Source: CAVPUA01 sp963828015 (GTDB lineage Bacteria; Actinomycetota; Actinomycetes; Mycobacteriales; Jatrophihabitantaceae). Taken from it: 64,000 bases of DNA. Location of the stretch: contig CAWHCD010000006.1 in assembly GCA_963828015.1 (NCBI GenBank), positions 558,001-622,000 of the forward strand, given 5' to 3'. The notes under the pieces were generated by a model. It saw nothing but the letters and a program-made list of their open reading frames with translations. It had not been told where the DNA came from and did not search any database. The position numbers and the translations under genes were made by a program. Of this stretch, positions 17,832 to 26,298 are shown piece after piece. Every line of letters starts with the position of its first letter. The first letter of the stretch is position 1.

Positions 17832-18806
17832 ATGGCCCAGGGCCACGACATTCGGGTCGACGTCACGCAGGCGGTCGGAACCGGTGAAACGCTGAGCGTG
17901 GGTGCGACCGTCTGGTTGCCCGAGGACCTGTCCCGTGGCGGCCCGCGAACCGTGATCTTCGGCTTCCCCGGCGGCGGTTACACCCGCGACTACTGGGACC
18001 TTCAGCTGCCCGGACACCCGGGCTACAGCGAGGTCGAGCACCACCTGCGCACGGGGCACCTGTTCATCGGTTGCGATCACCTCGGGGTGGGCACCAGCGA
18101 CCAGCCGCAGCGGGCACTGGACTACGACGCGGTGGCCCGGGCGAATGCCCATGCCGCCCGCGAGATCGGCGCGGCCCTGGCGGCGGGCGCGCTGCTGGCC
18201 GGCATCGGACCCATCCAGATCGCCGCCACCGCGGCACTCGGGCAATCCTTCGGCGGCTTTCTGCTCATCATCAGCCAAGGCACCGAGGCGGTCTTCGACG
18301 CAATCGGCGTGCTCGGTTACAGCGCGCGCGACCCGCAGACCCCGTGGCCCGACTCGCTCTCGCTCGATGATGTGCTGAACCTGCGGGCCGGCAACGGACG
18401 CGATCACCCGTTGACCCCGACGTTTCACTTTCCCGACGTCCCGGAGGAGATCGTGCTGGCCGACATGACCAAACTCCCGGGGACGCTGACGTCGGGGGCA
18501 GCCTGGTCGACGCCGTACAACCCGGGGGGACCGGCGCTCCGGTCCGAGCGGCGCCCTCGCGACCCGCTGGCGGTGGCGGCCGAGGCGGCCCGAATCCAGT
18601 GCCCGGTGCTGGTCGTCGCGGGCGAGATAGACGTCGTCCTCGAGCCCGCGCTCGAGCCGTCGGCCTACGCGGCGTCACCGCACATCACGACGGTCGTGAT
18701 GCCCCGGATGGCCCACATGCACAACTTCGCCTCTACCCGCGTCCAGCTCTGGGAGATCATCGACGATTGGCTGGTCGCCGTGGTGCGGCAGGCCACTCGA
18801 ACTTGA
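17832..18806 (+). CDS. Alpha/beta-hydrolase
   Basis: This 324-residue alpha/beta-hydrolase has an oxyanion-type loop FGFPGGGYTRDYW near residue 42. The nucleophile elbow is GQSFGGF near residue 140, the acid candidate Asp is in VAGEIDVVLEP and the His is in PRMAHMHNF. The ATG at 17832 is preferred over GTG 17790 because a GGGGGAGG site precedes it. It may hydrolyse an ester, lactone or cyclic dione product in the island's pathway; the sequence does not say which. The promoter of the following thiolase overlaps its last codons. Confidence 0.85.
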   Translation: MAQGHDIRVDVTQAVGTGETLSVGATVWLPEDLSRGGPRTVIFGFPGGGYTRDYWDLQLPGHPGYSEVEHHLRTGHLFIGCDHLGVGTSDQPQRALDYDAVARANAHAAREIGAALAAGALLAGIGPIQIAATAALGQSFGGFLLIISQGTEAVFDAIGVLGYSARDPQTPWPDSLSLDDVLNLRAGNGRDHPLTPTFHFPDVPEEIVLADMTKLPGTLTSGAAWSTPYNPGGPALRSERRPRDPLAVAAEAARIQCPVLVVAGEIDVVLEPALEPSAYAASPHITTVVMPRMAHMHNFASTRVQLWEIIDDWLVAVVRQATRT

Positions 18807-18838
18807 CAGATGGGTATGCGCTGACCTAGTCAACTATT
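18803..18838 (+). promoter_or_regulatory. Promoter of thiolase gene, probably leaderless
   Basis: TTGACA (18803-18808) is a perfect -35 box, followed after 18 bases by TAGTCA (18827-18832) at the -10 position. The transcript would then begin at or next to the ATG at 18839, and no ribosome site precedes that ATG. TAGTCAACT (18827-18835) is the reverse complement of part of the shared element at 398-406. The -35 box sits inside the stop region of the hydrolase gene. Confidence 0.55.
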
Positions 18839-20017
18839 ATGAACTCCGCCGTCATCGTCGACATCGTCCGCACCGCGTCCGGCCGGGGCAAGCCCGGAGG
18901 GGCTTTGTCCGAGCTGCATCCGGCCGCCCTCCTCGCGCAGACCCTGACCGCCCTGCTCGAACGGACGGGCGTCGATCCGGGCCGCGTCGATGACGTGATT
19001 GCCGGCTGCGTGGGGCAGATCGGTGATCAGGCGAACAACATCGCCCGGACGGCGCTGCTGACCGCGGGCTTCCCCGAGGCGGTGCCCGGCACGACCGTCG
19101 ACCGCCAGTGCGGCTCGAGCCAGCAGGCCGCGCACTTCGCGGCCCAGGGCGTCATGGCCGGGGCATACGACATCGTCATCGCCTGCGGGGTGGAGTCGAT
19201 GAGCCGGGTGCCGATCGGGTCGTCGCGCAACGGGCGCAATCCGTTCGCGCCGCTCGCGCAGCGCTATCCCGAGGGGCTGGCCCCCCAGGGCGTGGGCGCG
19301 GAGTTGATCGCCTCGCGGTGGAAGCTTGATCGCGAGGCGCTGGACGCCTACGCCGCCCGGTCGCACCACCTGGCCGCCGACGCCGGGTCCAGCGGCGGGT
19401 TCGCCAACGAGATCATCCCGGTGCAACTGCCCAATGGCGCTGTGCACACCGTCGATGAGACCGTCCGGCCGACGACGACCGTCGAAGGGCTGGCCGGGTT
19501 GAAGCCGGCCTACTACGACGAGGCCTTTGCCGAGCGCTTCCCCGAGATCGGCTGGCAGATCACCGCCGGCAACTCCTCGCCGTTGACCGACGGGGCGTCC
19601 GCCGCCCTGATCATGAGCGAGGAGACCGCGAGCGCGCTAGGCCTTCGCCCCCGCGCGCGGTTCCACTCCTTCGCCGTCTGTGGCAGCGACCCGCTGCTGA
19701 TGCTGACGGGCGTCATCCCGGCCACGACCCGCATCCTCAACCGCTCTGGTCTGACCCTGGAGGACATCGACGCCTACGAGGTCAATGAGGCGTTCGCCTC
19801 GGTGCCGCTGGCCTGGGAACGCGAGTTCGGCACCGACCCCGCCGGGCTCAACCCGCGTGGCGGCGCGATCGCGTTGGGGCATCCGCTGGGCGGCTCCGGG
19901 CTGCGCCTGATGTCCACGCTGGTCAACTACCTCGAAGCGACCGACGGACGTTACGGGTTGCAGACCATGTGTGAGGGTGGCGGCATGGCCAACGCCACCA
20001 TCATCGAACGGCTCTGA
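18839..20017 (+). CDS. Thiolase (acetyl-CoA acyltransferase type)
   Basis: This 392-residue thiolase should cleave a 3-ketoacyl-CoA with CoA, or condense two acyl-CoAs. The nucleophilic Cys is in DRQCGSSQQAAHF near residue 91. The other catalytic residues are His in GGAIALGHPLGGSG near residue 348 and the second Cys in LQTMCEGGGMA near residue 378. NEAFASVPLAW is also conserved. The complete triad argues for catalytic competence, in contrast with the degenerate SCP2-type thiolases common in actinobacterial sterol clusters. The DUF2889 gene follows by two bases, and a second thiolase lies just beyond it. Confidence 0.94.
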   Translation: MNSAVIVDIVRTASGRGKPGGALSELHPAALLAQTLTALLERTGVDPGRVDDVIAGCVGQIGDQANNIARTALLTAGFPEAVPGTTVDRQCGSSQQAAHFAAQGVMAGAYDIVIACGVESMSRVPIGSSRNGRNPFAPLAQRYPEGLAPQGVGAELIASRWKLDREALDAYAARSHHLAADAGSSGGFANEIIPVQLPNGAVHTVDETVRPTTTVEGLAGLKPAYYDEAFAERFPEIGWQITAGNSSPLTDGASAALIMSEETASALGLRPRARFHSFAVCGSDPLLMLTGVIPATTRILNRSGLTLEDIDAYEVNEAFASVPLAWEREFGTDPAGLNPRGGAIALGHPLGGSGLRLMSTLVNYLEATDGRYGLQTMCEGGGMANATIIERL

Positions 20018-20019
20018 GC

Positions 20020-21036
20020 GTGACCGACGCGCTGCCGGACCTGCTGACGGCCATCCCGGCCGATCCGACGCAGCGCACGCCGCCGCGCCGGGCCGGTTCG
20101 ATCCGCCGCACCAGCACGATCGACGCTCGCTGGCCCGGGGGTCTGGGCACCGAGACGGTGCTGTCCGGGCGGGCGCGGGACCTGATCACGCCGAGCACGC
20201 GAGCGGCCCGGGTGAACGCCGAGGACACGATGCAGGTGATCGTGGGCCCGGACAGCCGGATCGGCGCCGTCATCACGTCGCCGGCCGTTCCGGGGATCGA
20301 GGCCCTGGTCGGTGCCCCGAGCATGAGTGGCTACCGGGCCCAACTGGCCGAGCACGCCCCGGCCACGGTCGCCAGTTGCCGCCCGCTGCACCTGCTGCTC
20401 GATGACATCCCCGGTGCGTCGCTGGTGTCGAACTACGCGCCCTTGCGGTGGCGTCGCCGTGAGGACCTGCTCGTCGCCGCCGCGCCGGCGCTGGGCAAAC
20501 GGGTCGTGCGCGATGTCTGCGTCGGCCTGCGCACAGGATCCACCGCGCTGCGAGAGGACGGCACCGCGCGGCTGACCCGGACGCCCGACGAATGCGGTGA
20601 CCTGACCGATGGGTCCGACCCCCAGGCCTGGCACGAGTTGGCTTCGACCGACGGCATGTCCTTTCGCCGCTCGCGTCGCCTGGACGTGTGGCTCGACGGC
20701 GACGTCGTCGGTATTGACGGGTTCTTCCAGGATTCCGCCACCATGCCCGACGGCTCGCGGCAGTCCCTGCACGAATACACGCTGCACGCTCAGGCTGACC
20801 TCGAGACCGGCACGCTGCGCGGAGTCCAGCCGGTTCCGCGGTCCTTGCCCCACACGGAGTGTCCACTCGCCGTCGCCGGCGCGAGCACGCTCGTCGGTCG
20901 CCCGCTGGCCGAGTTCCGCCCGACCGCCCTGCGCGCACTGCGGGGCACCGCGGGCTGCACCCACCTGACCGACATGCTCCGGTCGCTGGCCGACGTCCCG
21001 ACCTTGGTCGCTGCGCTGCTGGCGGAAGCCGGCTAG
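20020..21036 (+). CDS. DUF2889 protein
   Basis: This 338-residue soluble protein has a DUF2889-like C-terminal region ending in LRGTAGCTHLTDMLRSLADVP. The Cys and His of GCTHL are the family's most conserved pair and could bind metal or be catalytic. An N-terminal segment (TPPRRAGSIRRTSTIDARWP) and a DSRIGAVITSPAVPGIEALVG region are also conserved-looking. The function of this family is not established. It starts at GTG 20020 directly after the thiolase stop and precedes a second thiolase, so a role in thioester or keto-acid metabolism is an inference from position. Confidence 0.75.
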   Translation: MTDALPDLLTAIPADPTQRTPPRRAGSIRRTSTIDARWPGGLGTETVLSGRARDLITPSTRAARVNAEDTMQVIVGPDSRIGAVITSPAVPGIEALVGAPSMSGYRAQLAEHAPATVASCRPLHLLLDDIPGASLVSNYAPLRWRRREDLLVAAAPALGKRVVRDVCVGLRTGSTALREDGTARLTRTPDECGDLTDGSDPQAWHELASTDGMSFRRSRRLDVWLDGDVVGIDGFFQDSATMPDGSRQSLHEYTLHAQADLETGTLRGVQPVPRSLPHTECPLAVAGASTLVGRPLAEFRPTALRALRGTAGCTHLTDMLRSLADVPTLVAALLAEAG

Positions 21037-21050
21037 CGACCGGCGTACGC

Positions 21051-21070
21051 TTATGTACAACTGATTCTAC
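21051..21070. promoter_or_regulatory. Promoter region with shared island element
   Basis: CAACTGATTC (21058-21067) is the exact reverse complement of GAATCAGTTG at 393-402. Over 19 bases the two sites agree at about 15 positions. It lies in the 77-base gap between the DUF2889 gene and the second thiolase, whose AAGAGG ribosome site is at 21100-21105. The conserved element therefore probably controls the second thiolase and the LLM gene after it. Confidence 0.45.
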
Positions 21071-21113
21071 TGTTTTACGGCGTCCTACGGCGCGTCCCGA
21101 AAGAGGATTCGAA

Positions 21114-22277
21114 GTGACCGAAGCAGTCATCATCAGCGCGGTACGCACGCCCGTCGGAACCTCGTACAAGGGCACGCTGCGCAACACATCGGCCGAGTGG
21201 CTGGCCACCCAGGTGGTCCAGGCCGCACTGGAGCGCTCCGGCCTGGCCGCCGGTGACATCGACGACATCATCCTGGCCGAGGCCCTGGCCGGCGGCGGGG
21301 ACATCGCCCGCTACGCGGCCGTCGCGGCCGGGCTGACCCACGTGCCCGGCCAGGCCATCAACCGGCACTGCGCCGGCAGCCTGACCGCCGTCGGCAATGC
21401 CGCCGCGACCATCCGCTCCGGTATGGACCACGCCGTCATCGCCGGCGGTACGCACGCCGCGTCCATGCAGCCGACGCTGTCGTGGCGCATCCCCGGGTCG
21501 GAGGAGCGCCGCACCGGTTTCGGGCCGACCTTCCCGTACTACGACGGCGCCACCGACGATGTGCTGTTGTCGGTTGGTTGGCAGACCGCCCTCGAGTACG
21601 GCATCACCCGCGAGGAACTCGATGCCTGGGCCAAGCGCTCGAACGACCGCGCGATCGCGGCCATCGACGCCGGCGTCTTCGACGAGGAGATCCTGCCGCT
21701 TGACCTGACGCTCGACGACCAGCCGGTCCGGTTCACGACCGACGAGCACCCGCGCCGCGGATCCACACTGGAGAAGCTGGCCTCGCTCAAGCCGCTGCAC
21801 CCCGAGATCGACGGGTTCAGCATCACCGCGGGCAACGCAGCCGGCATCAATGACGCCGCCGCGGCGCTCACGATCGTCAGCGATGAGCTCGCCACCGAGC
21901 GCGGATTGACGCCGCTGGCCCGTGTCCGCGCCTGGGCGGCGATCGGTGTCGCACCGCACCGCACCGGCCTCGGCGGCGTCGAGGTGATCCCGCTGGTCCT
22001 CAAGCGCGCCGGACTCGACGTCGCCGACGTCGACTTGTGGGAGATCAACGAGGCGTTCGCGTCGGTGCCGATCGCCGCCGTGCGCCAGCACGGCCTCGAC
22101 GATGCCAGGGTCAACATCTACGGCAGTGGCTGCAGCCTGGGTCACCCGGTCGCCGCGACCGGCGCCCGGATGCTCACGACGTTGGCCCACGAGCTGCAGC
22201 GCCGCGGCGGCGGCATCGCGGTGGCGGCCATGTGCGCCGCCGGCGGCCAGGGCGGCGCCGTGGTGATCGAGGCCTGA
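21114..22277 (+). CDS. Thiolase (acetyl-CoA acyltransferase type)
   Basis: This 387-residue thiolase opens with EAVIISAVRTPVGTSYKGTL. It has the nucleophilic Cys in INRHCAGSLTAVG near residue 87, NEAFASVPIAA, the catalytic His in GCSLGHPVAATGAR near residue 344 and the second Cys in AAMCAAGGQGGA near residue 377. The GCSLGHP context (usually GGAIALGHP) is unusual and may alter the pocket. GTG at 21114 is chosen because it has an AAGAGG site; earlier in-frame starts lie inside the preceding gene. It differs clearly from the thiolase at 18839, so the pathway probably needs two thiolytic steps with different substrates. Confidence 0.92.
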   Translation: MTEAVIISAVRTPVGTSYKGTLRNTSAEWLATQVVQAALERSGLAAGDIDDIILAEALAGGGDIARYAAVAAGLTHVPGQAINRHCAGSLTAVGNAAATIRSGMDHAVIAGGTHAASMQPTLSWRIPGSEERRTGFGPTFPYYDGATDDVLLSVGWQTALEYGITREELDAWAKRSNDRAIAAIDAGVFDEEILPLDLTLDDQPVRFTTDEHPRRGSTLEKLASLKPLHPEIDGFSITAGNAAGINDAAAALTIVSDELATERGLTPLARVRAWAAIGVAPHRTGLGGVEVIPLVLKRAGLDVADVDLWEINEAFASVPIAAVRQHGLDDARVNIYGSGCSLGHPVAATGARMLTTLAHELQRRGGGIAVAAMCAAGGQGGAVVIEA

Positions 22278-22282
22278 GCTTC

Positions 22283-23341
22283 ATGCGGATCGGCATGCCG
22301 CTGAGCTACGCCGGCGGTTTCGCCGAGGTGGCCGAGGAGCTGGCCGACTTCGAGGCCGCCGGCCTGGATGTCGCGCTCGTGCCCGAGGCCTACAGCTTCG
22401 ATTCGGTCAGCCTGCTGGGTTACCTGGCCGCGAAGACGAGCACGGTGACCCTCGCCTCCAGCATCCTGAACCTGTACTCGCGCACGCCCAGCCTGCTGGC
22501 GATGACCGCGGCCGGCCTGGACTACGTCTCGGGGGGCCGGTTCATGCTCGGCATCGGCTCCTCCGGTCCCCAGGTCATCGAAGGCTTCCACGGGGTGCGC
22601 TTCGACGCCCCGCTGGGTCGCACCCGCGAGGTGATCGAGATCTGCCGCACGGTGTGGCGGCGCGAGGTGCTGGATTTCCACGGCCGGTACTACCAGGTTC
22701 CGCTCACGGTCGAGGACGGCGGAAGCGGGCTGGGCAAGCCGCTGAAGTTGATCAACCGGCCGGTGCGTGAGCGGATCCCGATCCTGCTCGCCGCGATGGG
22801 CCCGCGCAGCGTCACGCTGGCGGCAGAGATCTGTGATGCCTGGCAGCCGATGTTCTTCCTGCCCGACCAGGCCGAGGCCGCCTTCGGGGCGGCGCTGGCG
22901 GCCGGACGGGCCAAGCGCGCGCCGGAGCTGGACCCGCTCGACATCGTGGCCACGACCAAGTTGCTGATCTCCGAGGACGCCGAGGAGATCGAGCGGGCCA
23001 TGCAGGCCGTCCGGGCCCAGCTGGCGCTCTACGTCGGTGGGATGGGCGCGAAGGGGCAGAACTTCTACACCCAGCTGGTTATGCGGTTCGGGTTCGAGGA
23101 GCCCGCCCTGCGCATCCAGGAGCTCTACCTCAGCGGCCGCAAGGACGAAGCGGCCGCGGCCGTCCCGGCCGAACTGGCCGCCGGCGTCTCGCTCGTCGGC
23201 CCGCGGTCCTATGTCGCCGAACGGGTGGCCGCCTTCGCGGCCGGCGGGGTGACCACCCTGGCCGCGCAGCCCGCCGCGACCACCCACCGAGCCCGCGTGA
23301 GCGACATCGCCGCCCTGAAGGAGTTCAGCGCGCAGCGATGA
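22283..23341 (+). CDS. LLM-class F420-dependent oxidoreductase
   Basis: This 352-residue luciferase-like protein starts MRIGMPLSYAGGF. It has DYVSGGRFMLGIGSSGPQV near residue 86, which includes the family SGGR(F/V)xLGxG motif, and RIPILLAAMGPRSVTLAAEI near residue 165, the cofactor phosphate-binding region. A conserved helical lid follows (AQLALYVGGMGAKGQNFYTQL), as in the TIGR03857-like branch. F420 use is inferred from family. It follows the thiolase by five bases, with a long convergent overlap (17 bases) with the CMD gene. Confidence 0.88.
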   Translation: MRIGMPLSYAGGFAEVAEELADFEAAGLDVALVPEAYSFDSVSLLGYLAAKTSTVTLASSILNLYSRTPSLLAMTAAGLDYVSGGRFMLGIGSSGPQVIEGFHGVRFDAPLGRTREVIEICRTVWRREVLDFHGRYYQVPLTVEDGGSGLGKPLKLINRPVRERIPILLAAMGPRSVTLAAEICDAWQPMFFLPDQAEAAFGAALAAGRAKRAPELDPLDIVATTKLLISEDAEEIERAMQAVRAQLALYVGGMGAKGQNFYTQLVMRFGFEEPALRIQELYLSGRKDEAAAAVPAELAAGVSLVGPRSYVAERVAAFAAGGVTTLAAQPAATTHRARVSDIAALKEFSAQR

Positions 23342-24071
23342 TCGCGTCGTCGATCCGCCGCCCGACCGGGATGCCGGCGTAGCACGCCACGTGCAGCGAC
23401 ACCTCGAACAGGGCGGCCTCGCCGAACTCGTCCGCGGCCAGTGCCGCCGCGACGTGCTCGCCGAGCATCTCGGTCGCGTTGGCGATGGCCAGCGCGGCGA
23501 TGGTGATCAGCCGCCGATCGGAACGCGCCAGCTGCGGACGTGACCAGAGCTGGCCGTACTCCAGGCCGGCGGCCCACAGATCGCTCAGCGGCGTCCCGCC
23601 CGGCCCGGGCGTCCCGACCACCTCGGCCCGCAGGCCCGCGGCGTCGGTCAGCAACTCGCCCAGATCCTCCGTGCGCAGCGAGGTGTACTCGCGCGACGGC
23701 GGGTCGGTCCCACGCTCGGTTGCGATGCGTTCGAGCGTCTGGGTCAGACTGGCATCGATCGGGGTCGCCCGCGGCCAGCCGAGGTAGCACGCGATCTGCA
23801 GCAGGAACTCGCCCATCTCCTCGTCGCTGATCTCGCCACTGTTGAGTGCGCCGTACATGTGGGCCGCGAGACCCACGGCAGCACCGGCCGCGCCGGCGCA
23901 CGTCAGAGACAGCCAGCGACGCTCGCGCCGGGTCAGCCCCGGGCGGCTCCAGACCTGGGCGAAGATGAGGTTCACCGAGGCCTGCCGCATGACGTTGGTC
24001 GCAGCGGGGGTCGGATAGGTGTTCACGTCGAGGAACGCGGCGACACCGGCCTCGTCCAACGGTGCGGTCAT
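23325..24071 (-). CDS. CMD-family protein with two carboxymuconolactone-decarboxylase-like repeats
   Basis: This 248-residue all-helical protein has two tandem CMD domains. The first includes LTCAGAAGAAVGLAAHMYGAL and FLLQIACYLGWPRATP. The second includes ITIAALAIANATEMLGEHVAAAL and VSLHVACYAGIPVGRR. CMD folds include gamma-carboxymuconolactone decarboxylase and AhpD-type peroxidases, but the CxxC of AhpD is absent, so peroxidase chemistry is unlikely. The role is open: decarboxylation or lactone chemistry on a pathway intermediate would fit. It is divergent from the alcohol dehydrogenase across a strong inverted repeat. Confidence 0.82.
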   Translation of the reverse strand: MTAPLDEAGVAAFLDVNTYPTPAATNVMRQASVNLIFAQVWSRPGLTRRERRWLSLTCAGAAGAAVGLAAHMYGALNSGEISDEEMGEFLLQIACYLGWPRATPIDASLTQTLERIATERGTDPPSREYTSLRTEDLGELLTDAAGLRAEVVGTPGPGGTPLSDLWAAGLEYGQLWSRPQLARSDRRLITIAALAIANATEMLGEHVAAALAADEFGEAALFEVSLHVACYAGIPVGRRIDDAIIAAR

Positions 24072-24113
24072 CGATGACTCCCTGCGCGCCGATCCCGGCT
24101 CCGGGCCTATGGA

Positions 24114-24143
24114 CTAAATAAGTAATCTGCTTAGACTATTTAG
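24114..24143. promoter_or_regulatory. Divergent operator with perfect 7-base inverted repeat
   Basis: CTAAATA (24114-24120) and TATTTAG (24137-24143) form a perfect inverted repeat around a 16-base AT-rich centre. TAGACT at 24132-24137 is a good -10 box for the alcohol dehydrogenase. The dyad size fits a TetR or MarR dimer operator between the CMD gene and the alcohol dehydrogenase. The segment TTAGACTAT near its right arm is related to the TTGACTAT of the site at 400-407. Confidence 0.55.
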
Positions 24144-24184
24144 CACCGCACGTTCGCGCTAGCGCCCAATCTTGGAGGCTGTCG

Positions 24185-25243
24185 ATGTCTCGGATGAGCC
24201 GCGCGGTGGTCTTCGCCGGTGACGGCACCTGGGAGCTGCGGGAGTTGCCCGTGCCGGATCGGCCGGTCGAGGGCGGCGCCATCCTGCGGGTCGAGGCGGC
24301 CGGTATGTGCCACAGCGACATCAACATGCTCGAGGGCGTGCAACACACCCCCTGGGGTGGTGAGTACCCGTCCATCCCCGGGCACGAGATCGTCGGTCGG
24401 ATCGAGCAGCTCAGCGAGCTCGCCGCGGCCACCTGGGGCGTGGCCGAGGGCGACCGGGTCGTCGTGGCCAACGGCCGGTGGCTGCCCGACGGCCGTCGGC
24501 GCATCTATGGCCACGACTACGCCGTGACCGAGGGATCGGGTCTGTACGGCGGTTTTGCCGACTACATGGATCTGCAGCCCGGCACCGCGGTGTTCAAGGC
24601 GCCCGTGGACATCCCGGCCTCCGAAGTGACGTTTGCCGAGCCCCTGGCCAGCGCGGTCACCTGGGTCGAACCGGTCCAGGCCGGTGACACCGTCGTCGTG
24701 ATGGGGCCGGGCCACATGGGATTGGCCACCGCCGTCGCCGCCCGGGTCGCCGGAGCCGGCCGGGTCATCCTGACCGGTCGCAGCGCCGACGCCTTCCGGC
24801 TGCAGGTGGCCCGCTCGGTGGGCGTCGAGCTGACGATCGACGTGGATGCGCAGGACGCGGTCGAGGCCGTGCGCGCGTTCACCGACGGGGTGGGGGCCGA
24901 CGTGGTCGTCGATGCCGTTCCCGGGACTACGAGCACGGTGACCCAGGCCATGCAGATGCTTCGGGTCGGCGGTGCCCTGGTCATCGCCGGGATGAAGGAC
25001 CGCAAGCCGGTCGAGGGTTTCATCAGCGACTGGATCCCCATGCGCCGCATCCGGATCCTGCCCGGCATGGGCCTGGACTTTGCCGCGTCGACCAAGATGA
25101 TCGCCGATGGGCTCGTCCCCACCAGCAAGGTCGTCGGCGAGTTCTTCGCCCTCGACCAGTTCGGGCAGGCGATCGAACTGATGGAACGCAAGATCGAGGG
25201 CCGGGACGCGATCCGCGTCGGTCTCTGGCTGACCGAGGGCTGA
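24185..25243 (+). CDS. Zinc-dependent alcohol dehydrogenase
   Basis: This 352-residue medium-chain dehydrogenase/reductase has catalytic-zinc ligands Cys and His region in MCHSDINM near residue 42 and GHE in IPGHEIVG near residue 66. It has the NAD(P) motif VMGPGHMGLATA near residue 175. The four-Cys lobe that binds the structural zinc in classical ADHs is missing: after GDRVVV comes ANGRWLPDGRRRIYGHD. It should oxidise an alcohol or reduce an aldehyde or ketone. ATG 24185 is used; ATG 24194 is an alternative. A GGAGG ribosome site lies at 24174-24178. Confidence 0.9.
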   Translation: MSRMSRAVVFAGDGTWELRELPVPDRPVEGGAILRVEAAGMCHSDINMLEGVQHTPWGGEYPSIPGHEIVGRIEQLSELAAATWGVAEGDRVVVANGRWLPDGRRRIYGHDYAVTEGSGLYGGFADYMDLQPGTAVFKAPVDIPASEVTFAEPLASAVTWVEPVQAGDTVVVMGPGHMGLATAVAARVAGAGRVILTGRSADAFRLQVARSVGVELTIDVDAQDAVEAVRAFTDGVGADVVVDAVPGTTSTVTQAMQMLRVGGALVIAGMKDRKPVEGFISDWIPMRRIRILPGMGLDFAASTKMIADGLVPTSKVVGEFFALDQFGQAIELMERKIEGRDAIRVGLWLTEG

Positions 25244-25271
25244 CGGAGCGTTCGGGCGCTACGTCGATATA

Positions 25272-25286
25272 GGCATATGATTTGCC
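25272..25286 (+). promoter_or_regulatory. Promoter of the quinone-oxidoreductase/hydratase operon
   Basis: TATGAT (25276-25281) is a near-consensus -10 box in the 74-base gap before the next gene. It is embedded in GGCATATGATTTGCC, whose arms GGCA and TGCC are inverted repeats (25272-25286). No clear -35 box is visible. The arrangement suggests a repressor site over the -10, but the arms are short. Confidence 0.4.
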
Positions 25287-25317
25287 TGCTCGTCACCGCA
25301 AAGAAGTGGGAGACCGC

Positions 25318-26298
25318 ATGAAAGCCGCTCGCTGTGAGGCCTACGGAGGCCCGGACCAGGTCGTTATCCGCGACATTCCGGCTCCGGAGCTCAAACCCGG
25401 CCACGTGTTGGTCGACGTCAAGGCGGCGGCCCTCAACTACCCGGACCTGCTGCTGATCGCCGACAAGTACCAGGTCTCGATCCCGCTCCCGTTCACGCCC
25501 GGCAACGAGTTCGCCGGCCGGGTGGCCGTGGTGGGCGAAGGCGTCACGGGGTTCGCCGTCGGCGATGCGGTTTACGGCTCGGCGATGGAAGGCGGCTTCG
25601 GCGAGCAGATCGTCGTGCCGCCCAGCGCGCTGTTCCCGATCCCCGAGGGCCTGTCGATGATCGAGGCGGCGGCCTTCCGGGTCACGTACATGACGGCCTA
25701 CCACGGCCTGGTCACCGCCGGCGGCCTGCAGCCTGGTGAATGGGTCGTCGTCCTCGGCGCGGCCGGTGGCGTCGGTACCGCGATGGTCGACGTCGCGACC
25801 CGTCTGGGCGCGCGCGTCCTGGCCGCCGCATCGTCGCCGCAGCGCCTGGCCATCGCCAAGGAACTCGGGGCCGAGGCCGGGATCGACTACTCCACCGAGA
25901 ACCTCAAGGACCGCATCAAGGAGATCACCGGCGAGGGCGCCGACCTGGTGATCGACCCGGTCGGTGATCGCTTCGCCGAGCCCGCCCTGCGGGCCGTCCG
26001 CTGGGGCGGACGCTTCGTCAGCATCGGCTTCGCGGCCGGCGAGATCCCCCGGATCCCGCTCAATCTGGTGCTGCTGAAGAACGTCACCGTGCGCGGGATG
26101 GAGGTTCGCAGCTGGAACGCCAAGTTGCCGGCCGAAACCGCGCGCGGTCGTGAGGTGCTGGCCGAGTTGATCAAGCAGGGCATGCGGCCGGCCGTCTCCG
26201 AGGTCCATGACCTCGAGGACGTATCGCTGGCCCTGCAGCGAGTCGCCGACCGCCTGCCCACCGGCAAGGTCGTCATCCGGGTGGCCGACGATGTCTGA
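25318..26298 (+). CDS. NADPH:quinone oxidoreductase-like MDR enzyme
   Basis: This 326-residue zinc-free medium-chain reductase resembles quinone oxidoreductase and enoyl reductases. It has LNYPDLLLIADKYQ near residue 40, TPGNEFAGRV near residue 61 and the NADPH motif LGAAGGVGTAMVDVA near residue 145. In RGMEVRSWNAKLP near the C-terminus it matches the so-called NADPH:quinone oxidoreductase family often found beside acyl-CoA genes. It could reduce an enone or act on an enoyl-CoA. The ATG at 25318 has a GTGGGAG site. It overlaps the next gene by eight bases. Confidence 0.9.
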   Translation: MKAARCEAYGGPDQVVIRDIPAPELKPGHVLVDVKAAALNYPDLLLIADKYQVSIPLPFTPGNEFAGRVAVVGEGVTGFAVGDAVYGSAMEGGFGEQIVVPPSALFPIPEGLSMIEAAAFRVTYMTAYHGLVTAGGLQPGEWVVVLGAAGGVGTAMVDVATRLGARVLAAASSPQRLAIAKELGAEAGIDYSTENLKDRIKEITGEGADLVIDPVGDRFAEPALRAVRWGGRFVSIGFAAGEIPRIPLNLVLLKNVTVRGMEVRSWNAKLPAETARGREVLAELIKQGMRPAVSEVHDLEDVSLALQRVADRLPTGKVVIRVADDV

